From the NCBI GenBank assembly GCA_038851035.1, contig JAWCLH010000004.1, positions 55,688 through 119,687 of the forward strand: DNA of 64,000 bases, given 5' to 3'. The position numbers and the translations under genes are program-made. The notes under the pieces are model-generated. The model was not told the DNA's origin and made no database searches. It was given only the letters and a program-made list of their open reading frames with translations. Positions 51,423 through 59,867 of this stretch are shown piece after piece (position 1 is the first letter of the stretch; every line of letters begins with the position of its first letter). Source of the DNA: Thermoplasmata archaeon (GTDB lineage Archaea > Thermoplasmatota > DTKX01 > VGTL01).

Positions 51423-51710
51423 ATGAAACTCCATGTGATCTCGAGGCCGGAGAAGGATCTTGAGGCCGCGGTGAGGGCCGGTGCGGTATGCGCCATCTTT
51501 ATCGAAGACGGTGTGCTCTGTGCGCTCCGAGGGTCCCCTTCGGAACCCCTTGTCCGGCAGTTGCTGGCTGGGGGCGCGGAGCTCTACGCCCTCAAGGACG
51601 ACCTGCTCGCCCGTGGTCTCCTTGAGCGAGTGGTTGAGGGAATCCATGCTGTGGGGTACGACGGCTTCGTCGAGCTAGTCGAGAGGAACGAAATCGTGAG
51701 CTGGCGCTAG
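51423..51710 (+). CDS. DsrH/TusB-family sulfur relay protein
   Basis: A 95-residue small subunit: MKLHVISRPEKDLEAAVRAG, CAIFIEDGVLCALRGS, ELYALKDDLLARGL and the end IVSWR. DsrH/TusB usually has a conserved cysteine near the ALKDD stretch; here the place is occupied by other residues, so any catalytic Cys must lie elsewhere (for example the Cys residues at about 23 and 33). Last gene of the tusADCB-like run, 60 bp behind TusC. Confidence 0.85.
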   Translation: MKLHVISRPEKDLEAAVRAGAVCAIFIEDGVLCALRGSPSEPLVRQLLAGGAELYALKDDLLARGLLERVVEGIHAVGYDGFVELVERNEIVSWR

Positions 51711-51755
51711 AAAAGTCTCGCCCCTCTCTCCCCCTCTCCCAGTGACCTTTTTTAA

Positions 51756-52979
51756 TCAACCGAAATCATCCAGCGTCCTCGGCCTCGCACGCAGCTCGCG
51801 CGAGCCAAGCCCGAGCATCTGCCTGAACCTAAGGCCATTGATAACGGCCTTGGCGTGGCCGTGGTTGTTGAAAGCGATTCTGACCTCCCGCAGGCGGGCT
51901 TCGTAGTCGTCGATTGTCCCCGCCCACACCTCGCTGGCCGGAGCAACACAGGCATGGTCGTCTCCTTTTCCCATCCTTTCACCAGTCTGCGCCTCCTCCA
52001 TTTCAACCTCTCCATCGCTATTTCCAGCCCTCCCGCCTGCCCTCCGGTCGGAGCCCATCCACCGCCTGACCCTCTCTGCCCAGGGCCTCAGCTCCTCGTC
52101 AGAATAGAGGTAGTCATATCTATTGATTCTCAGGTCGCCCTCCGGCCTCTCCTTTCTGTACCACAGGTCGTAGTTGCGGCCATGGAAGCGAACGTAGGCG
52201 TGGTCCGCTGTGAGGGCCCGGGTCGCAGGGAAGCCGGGGGAGTCGAGGATGCACACTGCCACTCGCTTCCGCCTGAGCAGCGCTAGCGCCTCCGGATGAA
52301 TCTCTTTGCCTTTACCATCGAGCCAGCTCCTGTGTCTGAATTCGACGACGTACCGGTATCTATCGACATCAAGCCCGTCCAGGATGGACTTTAGCGCCTC
52401 AAGCCCTCCCCTTCCACCCGCTCCTCCTCCCGCGCAAGCATCTTTTTCCCCGCTCCCTTCCCTGTGGAAGTGCGGGGAGAGCTGAATCAGGACCGCACCT
52501 AGTAGCCCGTGGTCAGAGAGGGGCCGGCAGACCGCCGTCTCAAAGTCCTTCGCTAGTGACACGGCCTCGTCAATGCTCCCGCGCACGAGATGCGCGTGAG
52601 TAACGTCCTGGTGCATCTTCACAGAATACTCAAATCCACCGGCGTCCGCCGAATCAATCCCGATACCGGAGGCCCCAGAAACCACAAGTTGCGATGCGCC
52701 CCGACCGGACACTATTCCTGCATGCTCGCCTCCATTACGCCCTTCGCCCACGCCCCCACCCCGCAGCATCCTGCCAATGGCCCTCCCCTTCTCTATCCAA
52801 GCTGCCACCGTCCTTTCCCCGGGGAAGGAGTAGAATGTACTGTCGACCTCGACGGCGTCGAAGTAGCGGGCATAGTAGGCGAGCCACTCCCCCCTCCTCC
52901 CGCGCAGCGACTCTGGGTAGAACGGCCCGACCCAGTCGTCGTACTGCCAGCCGCAGCAGGCGACCCTGACGCTCGTCAT
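51756..52979 (-). CDS. DUF72-family protein with two low-complexity insertions
   Basis: A 407-residue TIM-barrel-like DUF72 protein; the family usually measures 240-300 residues. Core motifs: RVACCGWQYDDWVGPFYPES, WLAYYARYFDAVEVDSTFYSFP, FEYSVKMHQDVTHA, GAVLIQLSPHFH, YVVEFRHRSWLDG, AYVRFHGRN and VRIAFNNHGHAKAVINGLRF. The extra length lies in a Gly/Ser-rich loop (about residues 68-112), a loop of Gly/Ala at about 178-192, and a Glu/Gly-rich insertion (about 313-345). ATG 52979 has a TATA-like CAATATTAAG about 20-30 bp upstream. The biochemical function of the family is not established. Confidence 0.87.
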   Translation of the reverse strand: MTSVRVACCGWQYDDWVGPFYPESLRGRRGEWLAYYARYFDAVEVDSTFYSFPGERTVAAWIEKGRAIGRMLRGGGVGEGRNGGEHAGIVSGRGASQLVVSGASGIGIDSADAGGFEYSVKMHQDVTHAHLVRGSIDEAVSLAKDFETAVCRPLSDHGLLGAVLIQLSPHFHREGSGEKDACAGGGAGGRGGLEALKSILDGLDVDRYRYVVEFRHRSWLDGKGKEIHPEALALLRRKRVAVCILDSPGFPATRALTADHAYVRFHGRNYDLWYRKERPEGDLRINRYDYLYSDEELRPWAERVRRWMGSDRRAGGRAGNSDGEVEMEEAQTGERMGKGDDHACVAPASEVWAGTIDDYEARLREVRIAFNNHGHAKAVINGLRFRQMLGLGSRELRARPRTLDDFG

Positions 52980-53272
52980 GGGAACCGGCCCCTCTTAATA
53001 TTGTAAAGACACTATTTTCTCTCCAGCTTGACAGCTAGGGCACAATAAATAGCTTACTCGGGGCGTTCATAAAAAGAAAGAGGCACAATTATAAAGTTGT
53101 CAGTTGCCGAAGTCGTTCCATTGAACCGAAAGAGCTCCCCTGCAGTAGAATTGCTGAGCTGGTCCACAGAAGTGAGACCACTTGTGCTCAAGGCGCATCT
53201 CTCACTCGCTTGATAGTTCATTCTTTCATATCCATTATCCTCTCTCTTGTACTAATATTTTATTGTGGGGCT
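52980..53272. other. intergenic spacer, no gene seen
   Basis: About 290 bp of mixed composition between the DUF72 promoter and the 3' end of the SDH-protease pseudogene. No reading frame, tRNA fold or repeat stands out. The composition becomes AT-rich toward the pseudogene. Confidence 0.45.
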
Positions 53273-54269
53273 TTATATGTCGAGGCATTTTATCCATTCC
53301 TCCTGATTGATTATCTCCTGATAACCGCTCACAGGGATTGGAATTCCAGGCTGGGTTATTGATGCCCTCTCAATTGATTTAATAGTTCTAAATACATGTG
53401 TTAGCTCCCTAGATTCTATGAGCGCTCTGTCGAATTGACCCACCTTCTTTGGTTCCGTTCCTAAAAATGTTTCGGGATTGAATGGTTGCTCCAGCAATAA
53501 TATTTTACGATACTCTTCAAAAAGCCTCATCACCTCCGGCTCCGCATCAATTATATTGAGGCCCAATACCTGTCTCGCCTCTTTTCGGCTAATGAGGTAC
53601 GTATGAGAGAAACTCTCACTCGTCATAACTGAAACAATTTTTTCAATACGCCTCGAATTCATCATGTGCATCTTTAAGAGAGATCTAGCCAAGAAGCCAA
53701 TCTGTTCCCTTGATCTTTGGACCGCACCAAGCACCATAGGATGAACCTTTGTTGAAAGGATTTCAAATACTTTTGCCATCGAACTTTCTTCTTTTAATTT
53801 AACTTCCTTTGTGGCTAAATCGATATAAGCGTTTACATCTTCTACACTCACAGGCATGATTCGCGGAGGCTGACCCGGCAATTGAACGACTGGTCCAAGA
53901 GGATGTTCCAGAGAAGGGTCAATTGGGCTCAGTTGTCCCATTCGCGTCATAGAGATGCTATTCGCTCCCAAAGAGATTAATGTTGCACAACTGTACGCTT
54001 TAAATGGAATAATGACGTGAAATTCATCACAAAACTCCCGAATCAAATTAACTAGGCCATATCCCGCCATCGTTAGTCCTCCAGTACTATACAAAAAAGC
54101 TCTATTTTCTTTTGATCCCCAATTGTCATGAGATGTTCATGAAAAATAGGGAAAATATCAAATGCTATTCGAGTCTCCAAGCCACTTCGGTCACCAGCTA
54201 TAAAAACGATTAAGAACCACGTTCCTTTTCACTTCGTTCAATTAATTTTATTCTCTCTTCTCTATTCAT
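53273..54269 (-). pseudogene. SDH-family ClpP-fold serine protease, broken by two single-base frameshifts
   Basis: Joining three minus-strand frames gives about 332 residues. Segment 1 starts at ATG 54269 (AGGGGTGG before it): MNREERIKLIERSEKERGS. Segment 2, after a lost base near 54213: LIVFIAGDRSGLETRIAFD and FHEHLMTIGDQKKIELF. Segment 3, after a T6 run (54093-54098) that would need seven T: LYSTGGLTMAGYGLVNLIREF, then FKAYSCATLISLGANSISM with the likely catalytic serine and GQLSPIDP, to the end at 53273. These are hallmarks of the serine dehydrogenase proteinase family (ClpP/SppA fold). Repairing two bases restores one full-length gene. The DNA is clearly more AT-rich than its neighbours, which suggests acquisition. 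Decay or sequencing error cannot be told apart here. Confidence 0.82.
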
Positions 54270-54395
54270 TATTGCCACCCCTTTACTTTCTCTATGATTT
54301 TCCACCCGCCTTCTTCTTCAACGCTATATCGATTGGTATATCTTCCGGTTTCTGCAAATTTCTTGACCATTCCGGAGGAGCGATCCGCTCACAAT

Positions 54396-54728
54396 CTAGG
54401 GACTCACTCCTCCCCCAGAGCCTTCGCCCCCTCCCATTCTCCTCGTCTCCTCTTTCGCTGCATCCGTTACTGGATGCCCATGCTCCCGTGCTAGCACCCC
54501 CGTTACCCTCTCCCTCAGCGCCCCCAGCTCCCTCTCGAGACCGACGAGCATCGAGAGGAAGGCCGTGTCGAGCGGGTCCGCAGCCGCGAGGTAGCCCGCG
54601 GCCGACGCGTACCCTCTAGCCCTGTTCATCAGGGCGTCGAAGGCCCTCCTGTCCTCCTCGCGGAGGGCGCGCCTGTATGGCCCAAGCTCGGCAATCAGCA
54701 TCTCGAGCCTCGTCCTGTAGGTCGGCAC
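54396..54728 (-). CDS. small helical protein, resembles archaeal DUF8156
   Basis: A 110-residue helical protein: TYRTRLEMLIAELGPYRRALREEDRRAFDALMNRARGYASAAGYLAAADPLDTAFLSMLVGLERELGALRERV, then a low-complexity Gly tail. The pattern (Y-R-x-x-L, RRALR-x-x-DRxAFD, DPL) resembles a family common in haloarchaea; recalled, not searched. GTG 54728 is chosen, with CAGGAG four bp before it. It stands alone. Function unknown. Confidence 0.65.
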   Translation of the reverse strand: MPTYRTRLEMLIAELGPYRRALREEDRRAFDALMNRARGYASAAGYLAAADPLDTAFLSMLVGLERELGALRERVTGVLAREHGHPVTDAAKEETRRMGGGEGSGGGVSP

Positions 54729-55058
54729 GCTCCTGCCCGTGGCGCATCACCTCTGCGCGAGTCCTTTTCATTCCTCCCCGAGCCCGTTATTCCCTCCTCG
54801 CGCGCTTGGTCCCCGCCCTCTCCGCCCACGCCCCTCCCGCACCCCATAGCCTATGACTCTCCGTCAACTCATAAGAACGATACGCGGGGGTGAGTGAAAG
54901 TGGGGGGCTTCCGGGAACCACTGTGCCGTCCCCTCTGGCGGTGGAGGCCGTGACCCGAGCCGCGCGGGTCCATCTCCCAGCCCCGGGGGGAGGCTCGAAC
55001 CGGCGCCAAGGCTCCGGGGCCTGAATTCTGGGGAGGAGGGCGCCGGACGATTCTTGCA
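54729..55058. other. intergenic region upstream of the zinc-transporter operon
   Basis: About 330 bp. The first 250 bp are GC-rich with no supported gene on either strand; the last part turns AT-rich and leads into the transporter promoter. No tRNA-like fold could be confirmed despite a GGTTCGAG string on the minus strand. Confidence 0.4.
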
Positions 55059-55089
55059 TTTTATTAAAAAAATCAAAAAATTTATTAAC
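55059..55089 (+). promoter_or_regulatory. promoter and possible operator of the znuACB operon
   Basis: An AT tract with the direct repeat TTTATTAA at 55060-55067 and 55081-55088, spaced 21 bp (two helix turns). The second copy is about 22-29 bp before GTG 55110 and can serve as TATA box. The spacing suggests a site for the ribbon-helix-helix regulator encoded at the end of the operon; inference. Confidence 0.45.
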
Positions 55090-55109
55090 TGCCTTTAGAA
55101 TTGCGTGGC

Positions 55110-56060
55110 GTGAACCGCAGACAGGTTGCGTTTCTCGTGGTGGTTTCGCTCCTTGTTGCGGGGCTCGTCACGGCTCTGCTGGTCCAGTCTCCACCGGAGC
55201 CCCGGGGGAGGATGCGCGTGTTAGCGACATTCTACCCTCTCTACTACTTTGCTTCCGAAATCGGGGGCGATAGGGCGGCGGTCGAGAGCCTGATACCCTT
55301 CAACTCCGAGCCCCACAGCTGGGAGCCGACACCCAGGGACATCGTCAGGGCCGACAAGGCGAGGCTATTCATTTACAACGGCGCCGGGCTCGAGCCTTGG
55401 GTGGAAGACCTCCTCTCTTCCCTCCACAACCGGGCCTCTCTCGTCGTCGTGGACACATCGATTGGTCTCAACTTCACGGAAGAGCACGGTGGGGAGGAGA
55501 AAGAGCACGAACACCACCATGACACGGACCCCCACATCTGGCTCGACCCCATGCTCGCCTCCCACCAGGTGGACAGAATTCTCGAGGGCTATATCGTGGT
55601 AGACCCAGAGGGCGAGGCCTACTACCTAGAGAGGGCTGGGGGCCTGAAGGCGAGGCTCAGGGCGCTCCACACCGAGTTCGAGGAGGGCCTGAAAAACAGG
55701 ACAAAGAACCTGATAGTCACCACGCACGAGGGCTTCGGGCACCTTGCGCGCCGGTACGGCTTCGAGGTCGAGGCGGTCCTGGGCCTCTCGCCCGACGAGC
55801 AGCCGAGCGCAGCCCAGATGGCAGAGGTGGTCGAGCTCGCGCGCGCCAACAATCTCTCCGTGGTCTTCGGGGAGCCGGTCTACGACGACCAGTACATCAG
55901 GACAATTGCAGCCGAGGTGTCGAGACAGGTGGGTTGGGAGGTCCGGGTGCTCCTCCTTGATGGCATCCACGGCCGCGCCGGCCCCCACGCCGGGATGGAC
56001 TACTTCGAAATCATGAGGGAGAACCTCAAGGCCCTCAGGGAGGGGCTGGAGGTCCAGTGA
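55110..56060 (+). CDS. znuA: zinc/manganese ABC transporter substrate-binding protein (ZnuA-like)
   Basis: Periplasmic-type cluster 9 metal-binding protein, about 316 residues. Signal/anchor segment AFLVVVSLLVAGLVTALLV; metal ligands expected in FNSEPHSWEPTPRD (His), DPHIWLDP (His), TTHEGFGHLARRYG (His) and the late Asp/Glu region (FGEPVYDD). A His-rich loop EEHGGEEKEHEHHHDTD precedes DPHIW, as in zinc-specific members. GTG 55110 is chosen from the promoter distance; TTG 55101 is possible. First gene of znuA-znuC-znuB-nikR-like. Confidence 0.93.
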   Translation: MNRRQVAFLVVVSLLVAGLVTALLVQSPPEPRGRMRVLATFYPLYYFASEIGGDRAAVESLIPFNSEPHSWEPTPRDIVRADKARLFIYNGAGLEPWVEDLLSSLHNRASLVVVDTSIGLNFTEEHGGEEKEHEHHHDTDPHIWLDPMLASHQVDRILEGYIVVDPEGEAYYLERAGGLKARLRALHTEFEEGLKNRTKNLIVTTHEGFGHLARRYGFEVEAVLGLSPDEQPSAAQMAEVVELARANNLSVVFGEPVYDDQYIRTIAAEVSRQVGWEVRVLLLDGIHGRAGPHAGMDYFEIMRENLKALREGLEVQ

Positions 56061-56061
56061 G

Positions 56062-56919
56062 ATGGGCGGGGCTGGGTCCACGGGAGCCGGGCCGAGCGGG
56101 GAGAGCGAGTTGCACCAAAAATCGGGAGAAGCGGGAGGGGCCGGGGCCGACTCGACGCCGGCGATCGAGGCCAGGGGCCTGACCATCCAGCGCAACGGCC
56201 GGACAGTGATCGAGGATGCCACCTTCAGGATACCGAGGGGCGAGTTCGTCGGCATCGTCGGCCCCAACGGAGGGGGGAAGACCACCCTCATCCAGGGTCT
56301 ACTCGGCCTCCTGCCCCTTTCCGGTGGCAGTGTCAGAATCTTCGGGCAGGAGCTCCGCGATTTCAAGGATTGGGACAGGGTGGGGTACGTTTCGCAGGAC
56401 GCGACGGCATACGACCCCTCATTCCCGCTGACCGTGAAGGAGCTCGTCGGCATCGGTCTCGTTTCAGGCAGGCGGCTGGGCCGCCCGCTCCGTCCCCGTG
56501 ACTGGGTCAGGGTCGATGAGGAGCTTGAGTTCATGGGCCTCGCGGAGCTCTCGAACCGCAGAATCGGAGAGCTCTCTGGGGGAGAGAAGCAGAGGGTGGC
56601 CGTGGCGCGCGCGATGGTGCGCCGGCCCGACCTTCTCGTGCTCGACGAGCCTGAGTCGGGCATGGACGCACCTGCGCTCGAGAGCTTCTATGGAAAGCTT
56701 AGCGAGCTGCAGAGGAACCGGGGTATAACGACGCTCGTGGTGTCGCACGATCTCTCGACCGTTTTCTGCAGAATGTCGATGGTGCTCTGTGTCAATAGGG
56801 TGGTGTTCTCCTCTTGCGTCACAGGGGACCTCGCGAATGGTGAGCTCCTGAAGAAGGTCTACGGCGAGCACTTCACATTCGTCTTCCACAGGCACGAGTG
56901 CTCGGGGGGGTTCAGATGA
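56062..56919 (+). CDS. znuC: zinc/manganese ABC transporter ATPase (ZnuC-like)
   Basis: A 285-residue ABC ATPase. Walker A GPNGGGKTT (about 67-75), Q-loop in GYVSQDATAYDP, signature LSGGEKQRVAVARA, Walker B LLVLDEPESGMD and switch His in VVSHDLS. The first 33 residues are low-complexity Gly/Ser. The ATG begins 1 bp after the znuA stop. It pairs with the permease that overlaps its stop codon. Confidence 0.95.
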   Translation: MGGAGSTGAGPSGESELHQKSGEAGGAGADSTPAIEARGLTIQRNGRTVIEDATFRIPRGEFVGIVGPNGGGKTTLIQGLLGLLPLSGGSVRIFGQELRDFKDWDRVGYVSQDATAYDPSFPLTVKELVGIGLVSGRRLGRPLRPRDWVRVDEELEFMGLAELSNRRIGELSGGEKQRVAVARAMVRRPDLLVLDEPESGMDAPALESFYGKLSELQRNRGITTLVVSHDLSTVFCRMSMVLCVNRVVFSSCVTGDLANGELLKKVYGEHFTFVFHRHECSGGFR

Positions 56920-57749
56920 GCGGCCTTTCCGTCTCTGACCTCCCATCCCTGCTCGGTTACGGGTTCTTCCAGAACGCGCTGGTTGGCGGGGCGCTCGCCG
57001 GGGCCACCTGCGCCGCCATAGGGCTATTTCTTCTTCTTCGCAGGCAGGCGTTGATAGGGGAGGGGCTGGCCCACCTCTCCTTCGGCGGCATCGCGCTAGG
57101 CCTCTTCCTCGGGGTTTACCCGATTTATACCGCGCTCCTGCTCTCCATTATCGCCACGATTATCATCACCTATCTGCACCGGAAGGGCATAGCCCAATCT
57201 GACGCCGGCATCGGAATCGTTGTTGCCTTCGGCCTCTCCCTAGGGCTCGTGCTTATCTCTCTCTCGAAGGGCTTTAGCGTGGACCTCTTCTCCTATCTCT
57301 TCGGCTCTATCCTGACTATGGACGTGCAGGACCTCTACACCTCTGCTGGCTTAGCAATCCTCTCCCTTATTTTCCTCCTGATTCTACACAAGGAGATTCT
57401 ATACATAACCTTCGACGAGAAGTCTGCGAGGGTCTCGGGGGTGCCTGTGGAGGCGATTGAGCTTTCTTTCAATGTCCTGGTGGCAGTCACGGTCACCCTT
57501 TCCATCAAGCTCATCGGCATTCTGCTGGTCACTGGAGTTCTGATTCTCCCCGGCGTATCGGCCCTCCAGCTCAGGGCCTCCTTCAGGGGTACCATCTCGG
57601 TGGCGGTGGGGCTCGCGGTGGTGTCCGTCATCACAGGAATCATACTGTCCGCGCTGGCCGACCTGCCGACCAGCGCAGTGATAATCTTCGTATCAATCAC
57701 GGCAGCGGCGCTTTGCGGGATATACAGAAGGCTTGGTGGTCGCGGGTGA
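56916..57749 (+). CDS. znuB: zinc/manganese ABC transporter permease (ZnuB-like)
   Basis: A 277-residue permease of the ABC-3 family with about eight helices: FFQNALVGGALAGATCAAIGLFLLLRRQALIGEGLAHLSFGGIALGLFLG at the start, DAGIGIVVAFGLSLGLVLISL, and IKLIGILLVTGVLILPGVSALQL near the end, the typical EAA-like cytoplasmic loop region. ATG 56916 overlaps the TGA of znuC (ATGA). Its own TGA overlaps the GTG of the regulator gene. Confidence 0.95.
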   Translation: MSGLSVSDLPSLLGYGFFQNALVGGALAGATCAAIGLFLLLRRQALIGEGLAHLSFGGIALGLFLGVYPIYTALLLSIIATIIITYLHRKGIAQSDAGIGIVVAFGLSLGLVLISLSKGFSVDLFSYLFGSILTMDVQDLYTSAGLAILSLIFLLILHKEILYITFDEKSARVSGVPVEAIELSFNVLVAVTVTLSIKLIGILLVTGVLILPGVSALQLRASFRGTISVAVGLAVVSVITGIILSALADLPTSAVIIFVSITAAALCGIYRRLGGRG

Positions 57750-58156
57750 GAAAGAGAAACAATCTCGAGGTTCTGTCTTTCAGCCTGCCGGCGGAGCTCG
57801 TGCGCGGGCTGGATGCCCTGTCCAGAAAAGTCGGGTACACCGCGCGATCCGAGCTGATTCGAGACGCCATAAGGCTCCTGATAAAGCGCCACCAGAAGCT
57901 CGAGCGTCTCGAGGGTATGGCGGAGGGGATAATCATCGCCATCTACGACCACTCTGCGGAGAAGAAGGTCTCCGAGCTCAGGCACAGGTTCACCGACATC
58001 GTCCGCTCCTACACCCATTGCGACTTCGACCTGAACGACCGGAGATGCTGCGAGGTCCTGATATTCAGAGGAGAGGCGGGGAGGGTCAGGGGACTCGCAA
58101 ATGGAATGCAAGCGATAAAGAAGGTGGATGAGATTCAGGTATTCATTGCCCGATGA
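57746..58156 (+). CDS. NikR-like ribbon-helix-helix metal regulator
   Basis: A 136-residue regulator. N-terminal ribbon-helix-helix: LEVLSFSLPAELVRGLDALSRKVGYTARSELIRDAIRLLI; C-terminal ACT-like metal domain: EGIIIAIYDHSAEKKVSELRHRFTDIVRSYTHCDFDLNDRRCCEVLIFRG. Compared with E. coli NikR (His87, His89, Cys95) the first His is kept (YTHCD), the second appears to be Asp, and the Cys is displaced by two residues, so the metal site may differ from nickel. GTG 57746 overlaps the znuB stop (GTGA). Placed at the end of a zinc/manganese transporter operon, it probably controls that operon. Confidence 0.88.
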   Translation: MRKRNNLEVLSFSLPAELVRGLDALSRKVGYTARSELIRDAIRLLIKRHQKLERLEGMAEGIIIAIYDHSAEKKVSELRHRFTDIVRSYTHCDFDLNDRRCCEVLIFRGEAGRVRGLANGMQAIKKVDEIQVFIAR

Positions 58157-58826
58157 CAGGGGGTCCGGTCACGTGATTGGGGATGTGAGGGGAGAGAACA
58201 CCGAAGGTAGCAAACCGCCTCGAAAGGGGGCGAAGGGGGACCAAAAGGATGAGCCCCCCCTGTCCACGGGAGAAGGGTTGGAGGTCAGAATCGGAATGGG
58301 CACCCTCAGAATTGTCGAGGGCGACATAACAAAGCAGAGGGTCGACGCCATTGTCAACGCCGCCAATAGCTCCCTTATGGGCGGCGGGGGTGTGGACGGG
58401 GCCATTCATCGGGCTGGAGGACCCGCGATTCTCGAGGAGTGTAGGAGGATAGTGAAGAGAATCGGCCGCCTCCCTCCGGGGAAGGCGGTCCTCACAACTG
58501 GTGGAAACCTTCCGGCGAGGTACGTAATTCACACAGTCGGGCCTATCTGGAAGGGTGGGAGGGCCGGGGAGGAGGCTGCTCTGGCCTCATGCTACCGGGA
58601 GTGCCTCAGAATCGCTAGGGAGCGGGGATTGAGGAGCGTCGCCTTCCCCTCCATCAGCACCGGCGCCTACGGCTACCCTATGGGAGAAGCGGCGAGAGTC
58701 GCTCTTCGGACCGTCGCTGAGGTTCTTGAAAAGGGAGATGGGGTGGAGGAGGTAATCTTCGTGCTGTGGGGGAGGGAGGCGTTTGAGATTCACGCAAGGG
58801 CTCTGCAGGAGTTAATGCGCTCCTGA
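58128..58826 (+). CDS. macrodomain ADP-ribose-binding/deacetylase protein
   Basis: The last 180 residues form a MacroD/YmdB-type macrodomain: GDITKQRVDAIVNAANSSLMGGGGVDGAIHRAGGP, PPGKAVLTTGGNLPARYVIHTVGPIW and VAFPSISTGAYGYPMGEAA, the complete ADP-ribose pocket. It may hydrolyse O-acetyl-ADP-ribose or ADP-ribosyl-protein bonds. About 52 residues before it are unstructured; ATG 58128 overlaps the regulator's end, while GTG 58173 or ATG 58296 are other possible starts. It follows the znu operon on the same strand and may be co-transcribed. Confidence 0.9.
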   Translation: MRFRYSLPDDRGSGHVIGDVRGENTEGSKPPRKGAKGDQKDEPPLSTGEGLEVRIGMGTLRIVEGDITKQRVDAIVNAANSSLMGGGGVDGAIHRAGGPAILEECRRIVKRIGRLPPGKAVLTTGGNLPARYVIHTVGPIWKGGRAGEEAALASCYRECLRIARERGLRSVAFPSISTGAYGYPMGEAARVALRTVAEVLEKGDGVEEVIFVLWGREAFEIHARALQELMRS

Positions 58827-58926
58827 GCACCATTGGTTGTGCGTGGGGCCCATATTGTCCTGAGAGGTTGGGATCCATGGAGCAGCCGAATGCCTCCTCA
58901 GGAGCTGGTGGAGTGAAGGGGGCTCT

Positions 58927-59709
58927 CTATCTACCGATGAACTTCGGTTCTCTCTTCTCGAGGAAAGCCTTCATACCCTCGACCCGGTCCTGTGTTGAGA
59001 AGCATAGACTGAAGGACTGCTTTTCGAGGGCGCACCCGCTTTCTAGGTCCATGTCAAGTCCCCTATCTATACAGAGTTTTGCCAATTTGACCGCGATCTG
59101 GCCCCTAGAGGCGATTGTGGCAGCGAGCTTTCTCGCCTCCTCCATGAGCCTGTCCGGGGACACGACCCTCTCCACGAGCCCTATCCTGAGCGCCTCGGCG
59201 GCGTCGTACATATCCCCGGAGAGAATCCACTCTTTCGCCTTGCCCGGGCCTATGAGACGGGCGAGCCTCTGGGTTCCACCGAACCCCGGCGGGACGCCAA
59301 GCTTGACCTCCGGCTGGCCGAAGCGAGCCTTCTCTGAGGCTATCCTGATGTCACAGGCAAGCGCGAGCTCGCAGCCGCCGCCGAGGGCGAAGCCGTTGAT
59401 CGCAGCGATAACGGGCTTTGGCCACCGCTGAATCTTCATCATAACCTGCTGACCCAGAGAGGCGAAGGCCTCTGCCTCCATCGGCCCGAAGCCAGACATC
59501 TCGGATATATCGGCTCCAGCCACGAAGGCTCTGTCACCCGCGCCGGTGATTATTATTACCCTAACGCCCTCGTCCCTCTCCAGCTCCTCCAACGCAGCCG
59601 CGAGCTCGCGAAGAGTCGCGGTGTTGAGAGCGTTGAGTGACTTCGGCCTGTTGATGGTCAGAATCCCGATTCCGTCCTCCTTGGACACGACGATGTTCTC
59701 GTATACCAT
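58927..59709 (-). CDS. enoyl-CoA hydratase/crotonase-family protein
   Basis: A 260-residue crotonase. Both catalytic glutamates are present, in NGFALGGGCELALACD and FGQPEVKLG, and oxyanion-hole blocks AGDRAFVAGADI and GFALGGG are intact, so hydration of a short-chain enoyl-CoA is expected. PPGFGGTQRLARLIG follows the family pattern. ATG 59709. It is 0.8 kb from a 3-hydroxyacyl-CoA dehydrogenase on the same strand; the two would catalyse consecutive steps of beta-oxidation or its reverse, although a plus-strand gene lies between them. Confidence 0.95.
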   Translation of the reverse strand: MVYENIVVSKEDGIGILTINRPKSLNALNTATLRELAAALEELERDEGVRVIIITGAGDRAFVAGADISEMSGFGPMEAEAFASLGQQVMMKIQRWPKPVIAAINGFALGGGCELALACDIRIASEKARFGQPEVKLGVPPGFGGTQRLARLIGPGKAKEWILSGDMYDAAEALRIGLVERVVSPDRLMEEARKLAATIASRGQIAVKLAKLCIDRGLDMDLESGCALEKQSFSLCFSTQDRVEGMKAFLEKREPKFIGR

Positions 59710-59867
59710 CCTATGCCCCCACGGGCTAATAGCGCTGATTCTATATCATACTATTGAGCCGGAGGTTATTGAGCCGGAGGTGGGGACGAGGAGCTTCACG
59801 AGGTTCTGCACCACAATGTTTTTTATATCAGTGGGGATTCCATCGTCGACGACGGGACGGGGCATGC

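Noticed and set aside
54955..55030. GGTTCGAG on the minus strand as a tRNA gene
   Set aside because: Flanking bases do not form a five-pair T-stem and no cloverleaf fits.
59754..59790. Short direct repeat of TTGAGCCGGAGG
   Set aside because: Only two copies a few bases apart; no link to a mobile element or regulatory site was seen.
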